Source of the DNA: Zanthoxylum bungeanum
Taxonomy: Eukaryota; Streptophyta; Magnoliopsida; Sapindales; Rutaceae
DNA length: 64,000 bases
Assembly: GCA_019454045.1 (NCBI GenBank)
Contig: SKCR01034816.1
Location: 17,874-81,873 of the forward strand
Reading direction: 5' to 3'
Both the position numbers and the translations under genes were made by a program. Shown one piece after another: positions 48,516 through 60,550 of the stretch (the stretch's first letter is position 1; each line of letters starts with the position of its first letter). The notes beneath the pieces were generated by a model. The model had not been told where the DNA came from. It was given only the letters and a program-made list of their open reading frames with translations, and did not search any database.

Positions 48516-50922
48516 TGTAGGGTTTTTATTGCGGATATCCGGTAACGCAGCGGAAACTGTGGAAAATCAAATTTTCCGATTTCAAAGCTTTTTATTAGAT
48601 TAATAAAATAAACTTATTTATTTTATTATCCAATAATCAAATTATGAAACAAAACACAATAAATCAAATTTATGTGAAATTACCGAATTACCCCTAAACC
48701 AAGCATTTGGTTTATTTTAATCCGAAATTGTTCGAAACGATTTTGGATGATTCCAAATCATTACAAATATGAATTTAACATGTCCTACATATTGAAATAC
48801 AAATTGCAACAAAAAATTCCCAATTTTGGCCTAAAGCCGAGAGCTCCATTTGGGGGGGGGGGGGTTGTGCATTTTACACTTTCAAGGTTCAAAACACATC
48901 AAGGCAAAATCCAATCAACCCAATATTTTACATGCATCATATAAACATCCAAATACACCATATAAATGAAAAGCCACAAATTTGGAAGTGGTCTTAAACC
49001 CTAATTTTTCAATTTCTTCAAAATGGACAAATTAGACCAAATAGGTTAAATCATTACTTCAATATGTTTCTTCCATCCAAATCAAGGCTCAACACAATGA
49101 AATAACTATAGATCAAATCTAGGTCATTTAAGAGTGGTTCAACAACTCTAGATTAGCAACAAAGTTTCTCAAACTTACAAAAGTGTGCTTACTAACTCAT
49201 TAGAAGTATCCTTTGAATTTTGTACATGCATAACCTTATCAACAAACTTCCATCAAACAAAACACAATGAATAAAGAAAAGAATAACAAGATAACATCAT
49301 AGCATGTAGTCTAGAATCAAAGAAACATTTTCTTCTCTAATAGTAAGTTGGAAAAACTTACTAAAATTCCAAGTTTGGCTTGTTTTTCTTTATCTTTCTC
49401 TCTAGCTTCCTTTGTTTCTTCAATGGAGTTTTTGTATAAAGTGTATTAAGTTATTAAACCCTAAATGAAATAAAACAATATATACTTGTACAATTTTCAC
49501 CTTGGCCGAATTTGGCTATAAGTAAATACAAGATATTTTATTTTTAATTTCATTTGAATTTCATTTTGCCAAGTTGATAAATGATCATTACACTTTAATG
49601 ATAATTTTCAACAAAGTCAACAATGGCAACTAAGTCATTAAAACAAATATCATAACTTAAAATATCTATACTTTAATTAATTTAATCATTTAACAATTAA
49701 ATAATTAAATAAATAATTAATTAATTAAATACAAATATTATAATATTTACATTAAATATTAAATACATATATTCATTTATGATATTAGTCAAATATCTCA
49801 ATTTGACAATTAATTAATGTGTATTTGAATTAATCAAGTATTAAATACAAATACACAAAAATTAAGGAAATGACTATCGAGTCCTTTCACATGTATTTTG
49901 CGTTTAACCTTTAAACGACTTTTTAAATAATCAATATTATTTATAATTGTTGCCCTAGTGCTCTACGAGTATATTTCATTATTGAGACTCTATAGATTCA
50001 GGCATATCCGTCACGAAATCCAATTTCGTGTCTATAATTTATCCACCCGTAAATTATGACGATCACAGATAAACTCGCTGAATCATACAGGTCGAGGTCA
50101 TGGCAAATGTATAATTCCTCCGTCACAGGTATCCGAATAAATCCCAGAGATATAGATGTAAACGTCAAATCTCTATAGGGATTATCAAGTCGACTATTCT
50201 ATTAGCAATCTCAAAAAAGAACATTTAGAACTAACTTCTAAATTGTACCATGGGCCCATTGATTTTATCTGATTGCTAATCATATGGAATACCTATGCTC
50301 TGATACACAGAACTGACGGATCCTATCTTGATACACACAGGACACCCTGAGGATCTATCTACACCCAATGAACAGGCGGAGGTCTGATCTTAATAGATCG
50401 GTGACGTGACTGCCATCTAAGTGTAGAGGATGTCTCATGTGCCGACAATGGCATCTCAAGTCTAAGAATCACAAGTGCTACTCAACCCGATAAGATTCTT
50501 ATTGACGTTGGTGTACCATCCATTAAGAATCTTCTGTGAGTCGTTCAATGTTTATCCGCTATAAACACCTACACGTCTATACTAGTCTCCAAGACTTATG
50601 GTTCATTGAGAAACCATTGGAATCATATATTCCAGTATATGACATGTACCGGTCTCAACGGGTTTACTTTACTGACCAAGTAGTGTAAACCTTGACCAGG
50701 AACTATCTGAGAATGACAACGTCATGATACAACTCAATGTCAATTGCGACGCTTTTGCAACTGCACCATGACTAGTCATTCTAAGGTCATTACGTCTTTA
50801 CCATATTAAAAGATACATTATATTATAGAAACTGCATATATTATTCAAAATAACAATGTTTTACAGAAGTATTCATAAAGAAATACAACCGGGAATTGGC
50901 GCTGAGAGCACCAACCCCAACA
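48516..50922 (-). mobile_element. solo LTR of the copia element 2 family
   Basis: The 2407-bp segment starts TGTAGGGTTTTTATTGCGG and ends CCAACCCCAACA. It is homologous along its full length to 25743-28147. Flanks TCAAC (48511-48515) and TCCAC (50923-50927) differ at one base and may be the decayed target-site duplication. It has no interior. Divergence from the two LTRs of element 2 is clearly higher than theirs from each other. It carries a 13-G run at 48852-48864. Confidence 0.88.
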
Positions 50923-51204
50923 TCCACAACATCAATGCAACTCAAATTTTTAACTATTAATACAAAACTGTGAGTTCAGAACGTCAAACAATATAATAAT
51001 CAAAGATCTTAAACCTCTAAGACTTCTCCCAAGACACTTATGAGGGTGACTGCAACTTGGGTGATCCGCGTCTCGAGTGTTGCGATATTTTATATCGTAC
51101 CGCAAGTGTACAGTGTCAAGTTTTAGTATAAATAAGTGAAAGAGTGTCGACCCCCCAGAGATTGTGTTCAATTCACACTAAGTACTATAATTGATAATCT
51201 TAAC
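50923..51204 (+). mobile_element. fragment of an Athila/Tat-like LTR start
   Basis: At 51078-51204, the succession CGTACCGCAAGTGTAC, TCAAGTTTTAGTATAAA, GTCGACCCCCCAGAG parallels the start of the Athila-like LTRs at 14231 and 20237 (CGCAAGCGCACG, TCAAGTAGTATAAA, TCGATCCCACGAGG). The rest (50923-51070) is unassigned. It is cut by the Angela-like LTR. Confidence 0.5.
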
Positions 51205-53148
51205 TGTTAGGGATATGCCCTATACCCAACTTGTGGATGAGCTATATATACATGTATTTGTAATATTTTCATTAATTAATAAAATGGCAATCTTTATTAT
51301 ACGTGTCTTACATAACTTATATGAATCATCAAAACTGTAATAAAGCCCTTGGAGTAATAAGACGATGGCTTCCACGCCTTATGAGAATCATTACTCTTAA
51401 ATGTTCCTAGTCATAGTTTTTGAATAATCTGGGCGTTCACAAAGCGGAGAGACTAGCATGATGATATGATCCACCCTTAAGTGGGGTAGCCGATCTCATA
51501 GGCTACTAGCGGAGATCCGTCCGCTTGGTGTATCACATGGATGCATGAGTTGCTCGTGTCCATAGAACTGACCGCCAAAAGTTTTCATATGGAGTGTTTA
51601 TCTCATGTGTCTGTGAGAACTTTCATGTATTGATTATATGACTAGTCTTTAGACTTGAGGTCTTTACAATCTTATGTGGGGATCAAATAACTTTGGCATG
51701 CTCTTTCCCCGGTTCAAAAGATCCGGTCATAAGGGTATTATTGGGTTAATTATTGAAACACATGAAGTTTGTAAAGATACAACAGAGAATCGCCACTCTC
51801 TCGGATAATATTTTCTTATAAGAGTAGTATTCCAGTTCGCAGGTTTATATGTGTGATCAGTGCTTGAGACTGTGGCCACAGCGGAAGAATCATGTGAGAT
51901 TCTTGGGTTAGCACGATTCATGACACTATCAACATCATACCTTTGACCATATGGGTAGACACTTTCCGTACCCTAGGTAAATAGGTGGGGATACAATGAG
52001 GTGAGGGACCGTATCATATGTAAATCGTATACAGAATGAGTATATATATCTTTCCTTCTCATTTGGGGGCCTTGACATGTTGCTAGATGTAAACCTTGGT
52101 CATTGAAATCGAATGACCATCTGATCAGAGGATAATTTATGTTCGATTAAATTATCACGATTCATTTCATGTCCAACTTGAGGGGAACCCAAAAGGTCAC
52201 ACACAACAAAGTCGAAATCAATGGTTAACAGTGTACTGTATAAATATAACAACATATATGATTGCTGTAGGAATTATTCGTAAATGGTTCAATGTGTTTA
52301 ATTATTGAACAGATCATTTATGAGATTCCATAGTGGCTTAGAGATTGGTGAATGACGATAGGGGCACTTTGGGAATTGGAATAAAAAAAATTACTATTCT
52401 TGTAAATAGTAACATGAATAGTAAATTTTTTTTGTTATTTGTTTTGAATTCCAATTCGGCCCAAACTCTTATTAAGGTTTTATAATCTCATTAAACCACT
52501 AAATTAAGATCCAATGGCTAAGATTAAATTAGCTTTTATCCCACATCGGATTCTTAATTAATTTTGTTGTCTTTGGAGCACTATATAAACCTAAAGAATT
52601 CTTCACAATTTTTTTACACCAAAACCTTTCATATCTTGGGTTTATATAAGTGAGCAACTCTAAGGTTTAAAAAGTAAGCCACTGATTTTGAGGATCCTTA
52701 AGTCTAATTGACTAGAGGAACCTCGAGTTAAAAGTTTTGAGGTATTTGCCTAGGCTAGCACCAAAGGCAAAATACCTGTGCACTCAAGGCGTAGTCTTGC
52801 CGTTGAGTTTTGGCTTTGGTGTGTGCATCTTTGGAGGCCACACACTTGGTTGGCTCTTTGGAACGTGGAAGAGCTTGGTGAGTTTGAGAAAAGCTTGTAG
52901 ATTGGAGGGAGGACTGGAGGAGTCTTCGGTTCAAGTAAGTCTTTTTCTTTCTTTATTTTAATTAGAGTTCTTATGATAGTTAGCATATTTAGGTTTATGT
53001 TCTTTGCATGTTTTATGAGTTTTATGCTTATAATATATAGTAACATGCATAGTCTTGTAGAATAATAAAAACAAATGGTTCTTGGGCAAAGGGAAAGCAG
53101 CATAATAATTTTTATTTTCCGTTGCGCACTCGTGGCCGCTTCCCAACA
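51205..53148 (+). mobile_element. Angela-like copia 5' LTR
   Basis: The 1944-bp LTR starts TGTTAGGGATATGCCC, the usual start of Angela/Tork-type LTRs, and ends TTCCCAACA, followed by TAGTATCAGCGC (53150), a near match to the initiator tRNA-Met primer site. A TATA-like ACTATATAAACC lies at 52579-52591 and suggests the LTR promoter. Confidence 0.85.
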
Positions 53149-54512
53149 GTAGTATCAGCGCGCCGTTTTTGTTTTGATTAGTTCCTTTCTCATTTGAACT
53201 CGAAATTGGGTGTTTAAAATCTCTTTGGAAAGATAACACCCTGAACGTAATTTTAGGCACAAGTTTTACATGATTTGGTTAAGATTTGAATCATGAAATT
53301 GCATTTAAAGTTCACACGTCTGCAGAAAAACGTGAATAGTAATTTATTTGAATAAAGAAAATGCAATATCATAATTAAATATTAATCAAAGTTATTTAAT
53401 GCCTAAAATAATTCAAACATATTAAAACTCATATGCTTGATGATTCTATGTATGATTAGAATTGGCATGATTATTTTAGGGTGCAAGCATCTAGAGACTT
53501 TTAAGAAATAAAGAGTGTATTGCTTATCCCTTAGCTAAGTAATTATTCCATGATGAACTTATAGATTTATTACCTTTAAGGCTAATAAATTTAAATCACT
53601 TGTTTATAATAAAAGACATTATAAAAGATACGAGTGGGTTGGGACCAAGGGTTTAATAAAACTTTCCAAACTAACGTTAATTTAACCAAAGGTATTACTA
53701 GAGTTAGATAATGATTTGGTGTCTTCCTTCACTCACTACCTTTTTATAGCCAAAAGGAAAAGATGTGAAGACATCTAGATAATCATTTACTCAAAGCTTA
53801 CCTTGATGGACTAATTTGGAAGATCTATTGTTTATTCCTGTCACCAAGGCAATAAGAGCCTAAGAGGTAAGGGTATTTAAGAGAGTTCGCTCCATCCTCC
53901 CTCTGGGGAATTTTCAATGGAGGAATCCATTTGACAATTATTCACTTAAACTTGCTAAAATCCTCAATAATAATTTAAGTCTAAAATTTGCCTCCCATTG
54001 TAAAGTATAGACCCAAATGGCTTAAACAGTATTGGCAGGACTAGGCTTTACCAGACTGACCAATACCAATTTGTCCCTAAATCATACTATTGACAATGGT
54101 TTGACTTTTCTAAGTCATAAGATGCAGCGACCCTTAGGCGTGGTCTTATAACTTAGTGGCAAAGATTGGGTGTCAACAAGGACTAGCATAAGCTATGGCA
54201 TGTTTGATTGCCCAACCCAATGATCAAGGAATTGTGATTTATATCATAAATTGGTTGGGAACCTACCTAATTGTCATATTTTATAACGACCGGCCCTAGT
54301 CGGAGTTATGAAATGATGATAATGGGATCCTTGCCCACAAGAAATCCATCATATTGGGGTTGATGCGATTTGCTTAAAATTTTAAAACAATTGAGTGGGA
54401 GCAACTTCATAATATTAAAAGCCAATGTTATTATGAAACATTAATGAAAGCATATTCCTAATTTTAACATTTTCTCTTAACAGGTGGGTTAAAATATTTC
54501 ACAAACATTCAA
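53149..54512 (+). other. leader of Angela-like copia element
   Basis: About 1.3 kb between primer-binding site and gag with no open frame. It appears to be the long 5' leader typical of this lineage. Confidence 0.5.
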
Positions 54513-55835
54513 ATGGAAAACAGAATATCACTTCGTTCCATCCTTGATGAGCATAAGCTCAATTGGGACAACTACAATGACTGGTTTAGAAGTCTTAAAA
54601 TTATCTTACGATAAGAAAAGATTTTCTACGTTCTTGAAAGACCGTTTCCTTCTGAACCTATAGAAGATGCTGACCAAAATACATTCGATGCTGGGAAGAA
54701 ACACATCGATGATGATGAGAAAGCAGTTTGCATAATGCTTGGCTCTATGTCGGACGAACTTCAGAAAGCTCACGAAGAAATGGATGCTCAAACCATCATC
54801 TTTCACTTAAAGGAGTTGTATGCAACTTCCGTTCATACCGTGAGATTCCAAGTGTCATGTGCCTTATTCCAAACAAGGTATAAGGAAGTATCTGTTAGTG
54901 GACATGTGCTTAAGATGATTGGCCACATTGAAAAATTGGTCAACCTCGGGTTCATCATGGATCATGAGATAGGTCACGATCTAATTCTTCAGTCCTCACC
55001 AAAAGAATTCTCTAACTTTATTATGCAGTTTCATCTGTCTGATAAAGAAGCTACTTTAGCAGAATTGCACAATCTGATAAAGCAAGCAGAGAAGGACTTG
55101 AAATCAGAGCTTAAAACCTCCGTCATGCTTACGGGTACGGACCTGAAGCCACGAGGCCCAAAGAAAAATAAGGGCATGGCCAAGGCTTCAGATCACCTAA
55201 AGCCCAATGGTAAGGTGGAGAAGAAAAAAGGAAAGGGGAAATGTTTCTTTTGTGGAAAGAAGGGTCATTGGAAGAAAGACTGCAGATCCTTGAAAGCCAA
55301 GGAAGATATGGAAGCCCAAGAGGCCAAGAAGCCCATTGCTCCAGGTATGTTGTATATGATTGAACTATATTCTCAAAACTCTGAACCTTCTCATTGGGTG
55401 CTTGACACCGGTTGTGGGACTCATTTGTGTAACAATGTGCAAGGCCTGAGAAGCAGTAGGAGACTCCGTCATGGGTAGGTTGACTTACACATGGGTAATG
55501 GAGCAAAACTGCATGCATTGTGCGTGGGGAATTATTCATTAGTTTTGCCGAATGGTTTAGTTTTAGACTTAGAAGATTGTGTTTATATACTTTCTCTAGT
55601 AAAGAACATCATTTCAATTTCTTCTTTATATAATAAAGGCTTTTCTTGCCTAATCAGTTGTAATGAATGTTCTATTTATTTCAATGAAATAAAATATGGA
55701 GATGGTATTTTGAATAATGGTATCTATGTCTTACAAACTAACAAAGAATGTTCAACCTCTAATATATACAACGTTAACTCGAATAATCTCAATGAATCAC
55801 TTCTATGGCACAGTCGCTTAGGTTATATCAATGAG
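54513..55835 (+). pseudogene. Angela-like copia gag-protease, truncated
   Basis: One frame runs from MENRISLRSILDEHKLNW at 54513 to the break at 55835, with only two in-frame stops (54612-54614 and 55476-55478). The gag domain holds DDDEKAVCIMLGSMSDELQ and HVLKMIGHIEKLVNLGF. The zinc knuckle is CFFCGKKGHWKKDC. The protease active site is LDTGCGTHLC. The pre-integrase start is LLWHSRLGYINE. Integrase, RT and RNase H are absent because the sequence changes abruptly at 55835/55836. Confidence 0.9.
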
Positions 55836-56074
55836 TAAGGAATGAATTCTTGAGACGCATCCTAATGAATTTATACTAAGCGAGTGGTATATTACGTACA
55901 CAATTCTGTTGCCTTAATAATTACTTTGATTTGCTTTTCTGTTTTAATTTTCTTTATTTTCGTAGATAAGATCCAGACTTTTTGACCTTTCACGATTTCT
56001 TTTGTTGTTTAGCTAATATCGTCCTTTGGAAGATACTAGTGCTATTATTACTCACCATTTTCAGGTACTATAAA
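55836..56074 (+). repeat. segment shared with the Athila-like element (18354-18596)
   Basis: Nearly collinear with 18596-18354 on the other strand. Both contain CATCCTAATGAATTTATACT, ACACAATTCTGTTGCCTTAA and GACTTTTTGACCTTTCACGA. It sits exactly between the broken copia frame and the Tat-like integrase remnant. Confidence 0.8.
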
Positions 56075-56394
56075 GAACCTTTGAGTTGGCTTACCTGGGG
56101 ACGAATCTGTAAAAGAACCTTTGCACATACACAATTTAAGTCTAGCTTAGATCATTTATTCAAAAACTCGAATTTGAGTTGCATTGAGTGTTTTGAAGGC
56201 TCTCTGGTTTCGACACTGAGCATCATTTGAGGGCAATAATATGAACAACTATTGGGAATATCTCATAAAAGAGAGTAATATAGTATGTTGATATGGAATA
56301 CCACATCATGTAGTCCACATTGACCTAGTGCAAACAGTAGAGAGCAGAAAGCTAAGCCAAGTCTGGGGGCGACCAGTCTACCACCCCAAATTAT
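56075..56394 (+). pseudogene. Tat/Ogre-like integrase remnant (plus-strand element)
   Basis: It parallels 63680-63260 of the minus-strand element. The readable part NIVCxYGIPHHVV matches the gypsy integrase core segment before its second Asp, which is clearer in the other copy (RNVVCRYGMPRHIVTDN). The frame has stops. Confidence 0.65.
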
Positions 56395-57625
56395 CAGCAG
56401 TTTTGGGAATGAATCCCAGGGTCGAGGCCCACAGTATCAACAGTTTCGGGAATGAATCCCAGGGTCGAGGCCGACATTATCAGCAGTTTTGGGAATGAAT
56501 CCCAGGGTCGAGGCCCACATCATCAGCAGTATCGGGAATGAATCCCAGGGTCGAGGCCCACATTATCAGCAGTTTCGGGAATGAATCCCAGGGTCGAGGC
56601 CCACATTATCAGCAGCATCGGGAATGAATCCCAGGGTCGAGGGCCACATTATCAGCAGTTTCGGGAATGAATCCCAGGGTCGAGGCCCACATTATCAGCA
56701 GTTTCAGGAATGAATCTCAGGGTCGAGGCCCACATTATAAGCAGCATCGGGAATGAATCCCAGGGTCGAGGCCCACATTATCAGCAGCATCGAGAATGAA
56801 TCCCAGGGTCGAGGCCCACATTATTAGCAGTTTCGGGAATGAATCCTAGGGTCGAGGCCCACATTATCAGCAGTTTCGGGAATGAATTCCAGGGTCGAGG
56901 CCCACATCATCAGCGGTATTGGGAATGAATCCCAGGGTCGAGGCCCACATTATCAGTAGCATCAGGAATAAATGCCAGGGTCAGGCCCACATTATCAGCA
57001 GTTTCGAGAAAGAATCTCAGGGTCGAGGCCCAAATTATCAGCAGTTTCGGGAATGAATCCCAGAGTCGAGGCCCATATTATGAGCAGTTTCGGGAATGAA
57101 TCCCAGGGTCGAGGCCCACATTATCAGCAGTTTCGGGAATGAATCCCAGGGTCGAGGCCTACATTGTCAGCAGTATCGGGAATGAATCTTAGGGTCGAGG
57201 CCCACATTGTCAGTAGTTTCGGGAATTAATCCCAGGGTCGAGGCCCACACTATTAGCAGTTTCGGGAATGAATCCCAAGGTCGAGGCCCACACTATCAGC
57301 AGTTTCAGGAATGAATCCGAGGGTCGAGGCCCACACTATTAGCTATTTCGAGAATAAATCCCAGGGTCGAGGCCCACACTATCAGCAGTTTCAGGAATGA
57401 ATCCCAGGGTCGAGGCCCACCTTATCAGCAGTTTCGGGAATGAATCCCAGGGTCGAGGCCCACACTATCAGCAGTTTTGGGAATGAATCCCAGGGTAGAG
57501 GCACATACTATCAGTAGTTTCGGGAATAAATCCCAGGGTCGAGGCCCACATTATCAGCAGTTTCGGGAATGAATCCCAGGGTTGAGGCCCACATCATCAA
57601 CTCAGTTTGGGAATGAATCCCGGAG
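56395..57625 (+). repeat. 43-bp minisatellite, about 29 units
   Basis: The unit contains GGGAATGAATCCCAGGGTCG, AGGCCCACATTATCAGCAG and TTTC (43 bp). I count about 29 copies with few substitutions; variant positions include ATTATC/CACTATC and TTTC/CATC. It lies in the 3' untranslated part of a Tat-like element, downstream of integrase and before the polypurine tract. Confidence 0.95.
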
Positions 57626-57639
57626 ATCGAAGCATCTCA

Positions 57640-58200
57640 CATCAGTAACGGTTCGGGAATGGACCACCTCACAGTAAAGGTTCGGGAATGGACCACCTCA
57701 CAGTAACGCCTTGGGAATGAGGTTTAGCATGTCAGGAATGGCGCTCCGGGAATGGAGCATGGTTCGGGAATGGACCATAACTATCACATCAGCAACGCCT
57801 TGGGAATGAGGTTCAGCATGCCGGGAATGGCGCTCCGGGAATGAAGCATGGTTCGGGAATGGACCACAACTATCACATCAGTGACGCCTCGGGAATGAGG
57901 TTTAGCATACCGGAATGGCGCTCTGGGAATGGAGCATGGTTCGTGAATGGACCACAACTATCACATCAGCGACGCCTCAGGAATGAGGTTTATCATGCCG
58001 GGAATGGCGCTCCGGGAATGGAGCATGGTTCGAGAATGGACCACAACTATCATATCAGCGACGCCTCGGGAATGAGGTTTAGCATGCCGGGAATGGAGCT
58101 CCGGGAATGGAGCTCCGGGAATGGAGCTCCAGGAATGGAGCACGGTCCAGGAATAGACCACCTCTCGAGCATAGTTCGGGAATGGACCAGGGGTCAAAAC
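57640..58200 (+). repeat. 89-bp minisatellite, about 4-5 units
   Basis: The unit repeats GGTTCGGGAATGGACCACAA, a CATCAGCGACGCCTCGGGAA segment and GCATGCCGGGAATGGCG with a period of 88-90 bp (starts near 57760, 57850, 57939, 58027). It shares the GGGAATG core with the 43-bp array. An open frame of 145 codons (57841-58278) results from the repeat and is not a gene. Confidence 0.9.
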
Positions 58201-58335
58201 ACCTCACCACCACATCAACACAGTTTGAAACATCTCAGAGCAGCAGGTAAGTCAGGCAACAGCTGGCGAGCCAGGTAAGTAAAAATGCATGCATGACTTT
58301 GATAGGATTGTCACTGTCACACACTGCAGAAGCCC

Positions 58336-58352
58336 ATCAAAGTGGGGGCGAC
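58336..58352 (+). other. polypurine tract of plus-strand Tat-like element
   Basis: ATCAAAGTGGGGGCGAC is directly followed by TGTACACACTGC. The mirror copy on the minus strand is at 61672-61688. Similar GGGGGCGACTGT junctions occur in Tat/Ogre elements. Confidence 0.7.
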
Positions 58353-59460
58353 TGTACACACTGCATTTTTACATGAGGCCCGATGATGAGCCTCGTATGG
58401 AGACACTACCCGATAAGTTGCGGAAGTCGCTGGAAACGGACGTCGGAAGGGAAAATTCAAAATTAAATATTTTGTCAAAATTAATTCAATTGTTTAGCCT
58501 CGGTTTCGCTCGATTAATCTTTGTCTTAACTATTAGGCTCGGCCCAAAATCACCACCAACCCACACGCCCAAGCCCACCAAAGAACCAAACTCCACACGC
58601 CCAGGCCCACCAAATCCCCTCCAAAAATATCCAACACATTAAACACATGTTAAAATCTAAATAAATCTCCTTTCTAAATTAAATAAATCTCTCTCCTAAA
58701 CTAAATAAATCACCTTCCAAATTAAACATATTCCCCACCAATTACAGAATATCCTTTCCTTATAACAAACTAATTAAATATATCCACCATTATTACATAA
58801 TCTTTGTTTCCATCCCATGCAAGGAAAACCCTAGCCCACTCTTATAAAAAGGCACAAAAACCAAACCTCTCTCTAGCTATCACCCTCACGGAAAAGTAAG
58901 AAAGATAAAAACCCTAAACACACACGTCCTCTCTCTCTGCCACAAAAACCCAAGAAACCAATTGTCATTCACCGACCAAGAACACAAAAATAGCACATGC
59001 AGCCCTGAACATAGAGCCACGTGAAGACAAAACAACAATAATCAAAACCTAAGACCACACTTTGATGACATTTACAAACAATCTCCATGCAGCCCTCACA
59101 ATAAACATAAGCTGAACACACCACATACATAGCCAGCCATCAACCGACCCCTCACCAAAAACTACAAAACCCTAGATTAATAGACACTCACGCCACACAA
59201 AGACACGCTCCTCACACAAATAAGCTAGCAACCCCTCAAGATAATAGCCATTCCAAATAAAGACCCCACGTTAAACGCATAATGACAAAACCCTAAAGCC
59301 AGGTCCACTCACTCACGCACACACTCCCCACTCGTCACACACAAACCCCACTCAAGAAGCAACTCTCGGCAAACTGCCAGCTCACGCACACACACCCCTT
59401 ATTCACACAAGCCACGCGGGGGACTAAACCGGAGAATAAAGGAGTCGCGACCCAGTGTGA
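58353..59460 (+). mobile_element. 3' LTR of plus-strand Tat-like element (end unclear)
   Basis: It starts TGTACACACTGCATTTTTAC, then CCCGATGATGAGCCTCGTAT. A TATA-like CTTATAAAAAGGC is at 58842. The mirror copy is on the minus strand from 61671 down. The right end is not resolved; the segment around 59430-59520 (GGAGTCGCGACCC) resembles the LTR/leader edge of such elements. Confidence 0.65.
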
Positions 59461-60550
59461 ACTAGGAAATGATTTAAGGCCGCACTCACCCATCGTAAGG
59501 GAAGACCTCAAATCGTTGGGTTCGGAATGGTCTCATACTTATGCTAGTATAATGGACGGGTTCACACGATGGTATAGCAAAGTCTTATGCAGCACATGCA
59601 AGATAATTAAGATAAACACAAATTTACATAGCCATAAACATTAATAGAAATAATAAAAGCAATAATATAGTTTCAAAAGCATATTAAGTTAAGAAGTTCG
59701 AAAATGAAAGTTATAATAACAATCAAAAGCAGAAAAAAAAAACGTCAATAAATAAATGCAAATGATTAATCCCAAACACATAATGCAAAATAAATAACTA
59801 AAAATGTATAAATGCATAAAATATAAAGAAAGTGGTTGTCCAATGTGTATGCATTCGTGTAGCATTCGTAAACGTGTTCGAACGGAGTGTTCCAGAGAGT
59901 TCACGTTCGTGTCCCATTCGAAAATGAGTTCGAACGGAGTGAGGCAGAATGCTTGCGTTATGGTCGCGTTTGAAAACACGTTCGAACGTTCTCATGAAAA
60001 TAGCGCCCATAATGACATAAACATACATTTGTGAGTATTTCCCGAGTGGTACGTGAAGTTATATCCCAAATACAGATCGCACTACCGTCCATTCGGATTT
60101 GGCTACATAATTTATGTTTGGGTTTACATCCGATATACCACAGGGGATAATACCATTCGTAATCATTAATATAATGTAAAATAAAATAAAAAAGGACATG
60201 AAATGATATAACAATGCAAATGCAGATAATAAACAAATAAGATAAAGGTGAAATAAAAAAATAACGAAAGATAAATAACGAAAGTAAATGCGGAAAAATA
60301 AAATAACAATAAAAGTAAATAAACAAAAAGCTAAATAGCAAAATGAATGCGGAATAGTAAAATAACTATGAAAGCGAATAAAAAAAAAGGTAAATAACAC
60401 TAAATAAATACATAAATAATAAAATGCTAAAAAAATAAAAATAAATGTGACCAGAAATTTTGTCGTCTTTGATGTAGGACTTCGCATGCTAGGCTGGACG
60501 TATTTCACGTCCAGCTAAGCATGCCGTGTCCATTACTATAAAAATAAGTA
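59461..60550. other. centre between the two opposed Tat-like LTRs
   Basis: AT-rich. It contains TTCGAAC-type motifs (59870-59990), a block matching 44934-45036 in inverse orientation (60043-60148), long A/T runs of the AAATAAA kind (60170-60450), and a hairpin at 60484-60524. No gene. The boundary between the two LTRs lies somewhere here. Confidence 0.5.
60484..60524. repeat. 18-bp-arm hairpin
   Basis: Arms GCATGCTAGGCTGGACGT and ACGTCCAGCTAAGCATGC pair at 16 of 18 positions around the 5-base loop ATTTC. Confidence 0.85.

Noticed and set aside
56395..57625. Regular 43-bp repeats resembling a CRISPR array
   Set aside because: There are no unique spacers: the whole period is repeated, and the host is a plant. 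It is a minisatellite in a retrotransposon.
57841..58278. 145-codon open frame with repeated NGAWFVNGPQLSHQ-like segments
   Set aside because: Produced by the 89-bp repeat in the untranslated region of a Tat-like element.
60117..60508. Minus-strand frames rich in F, I, Y (60059-60508)
   Set aside because: They come from the A/T-only stretch at 60170-60450; no signal or family motif.
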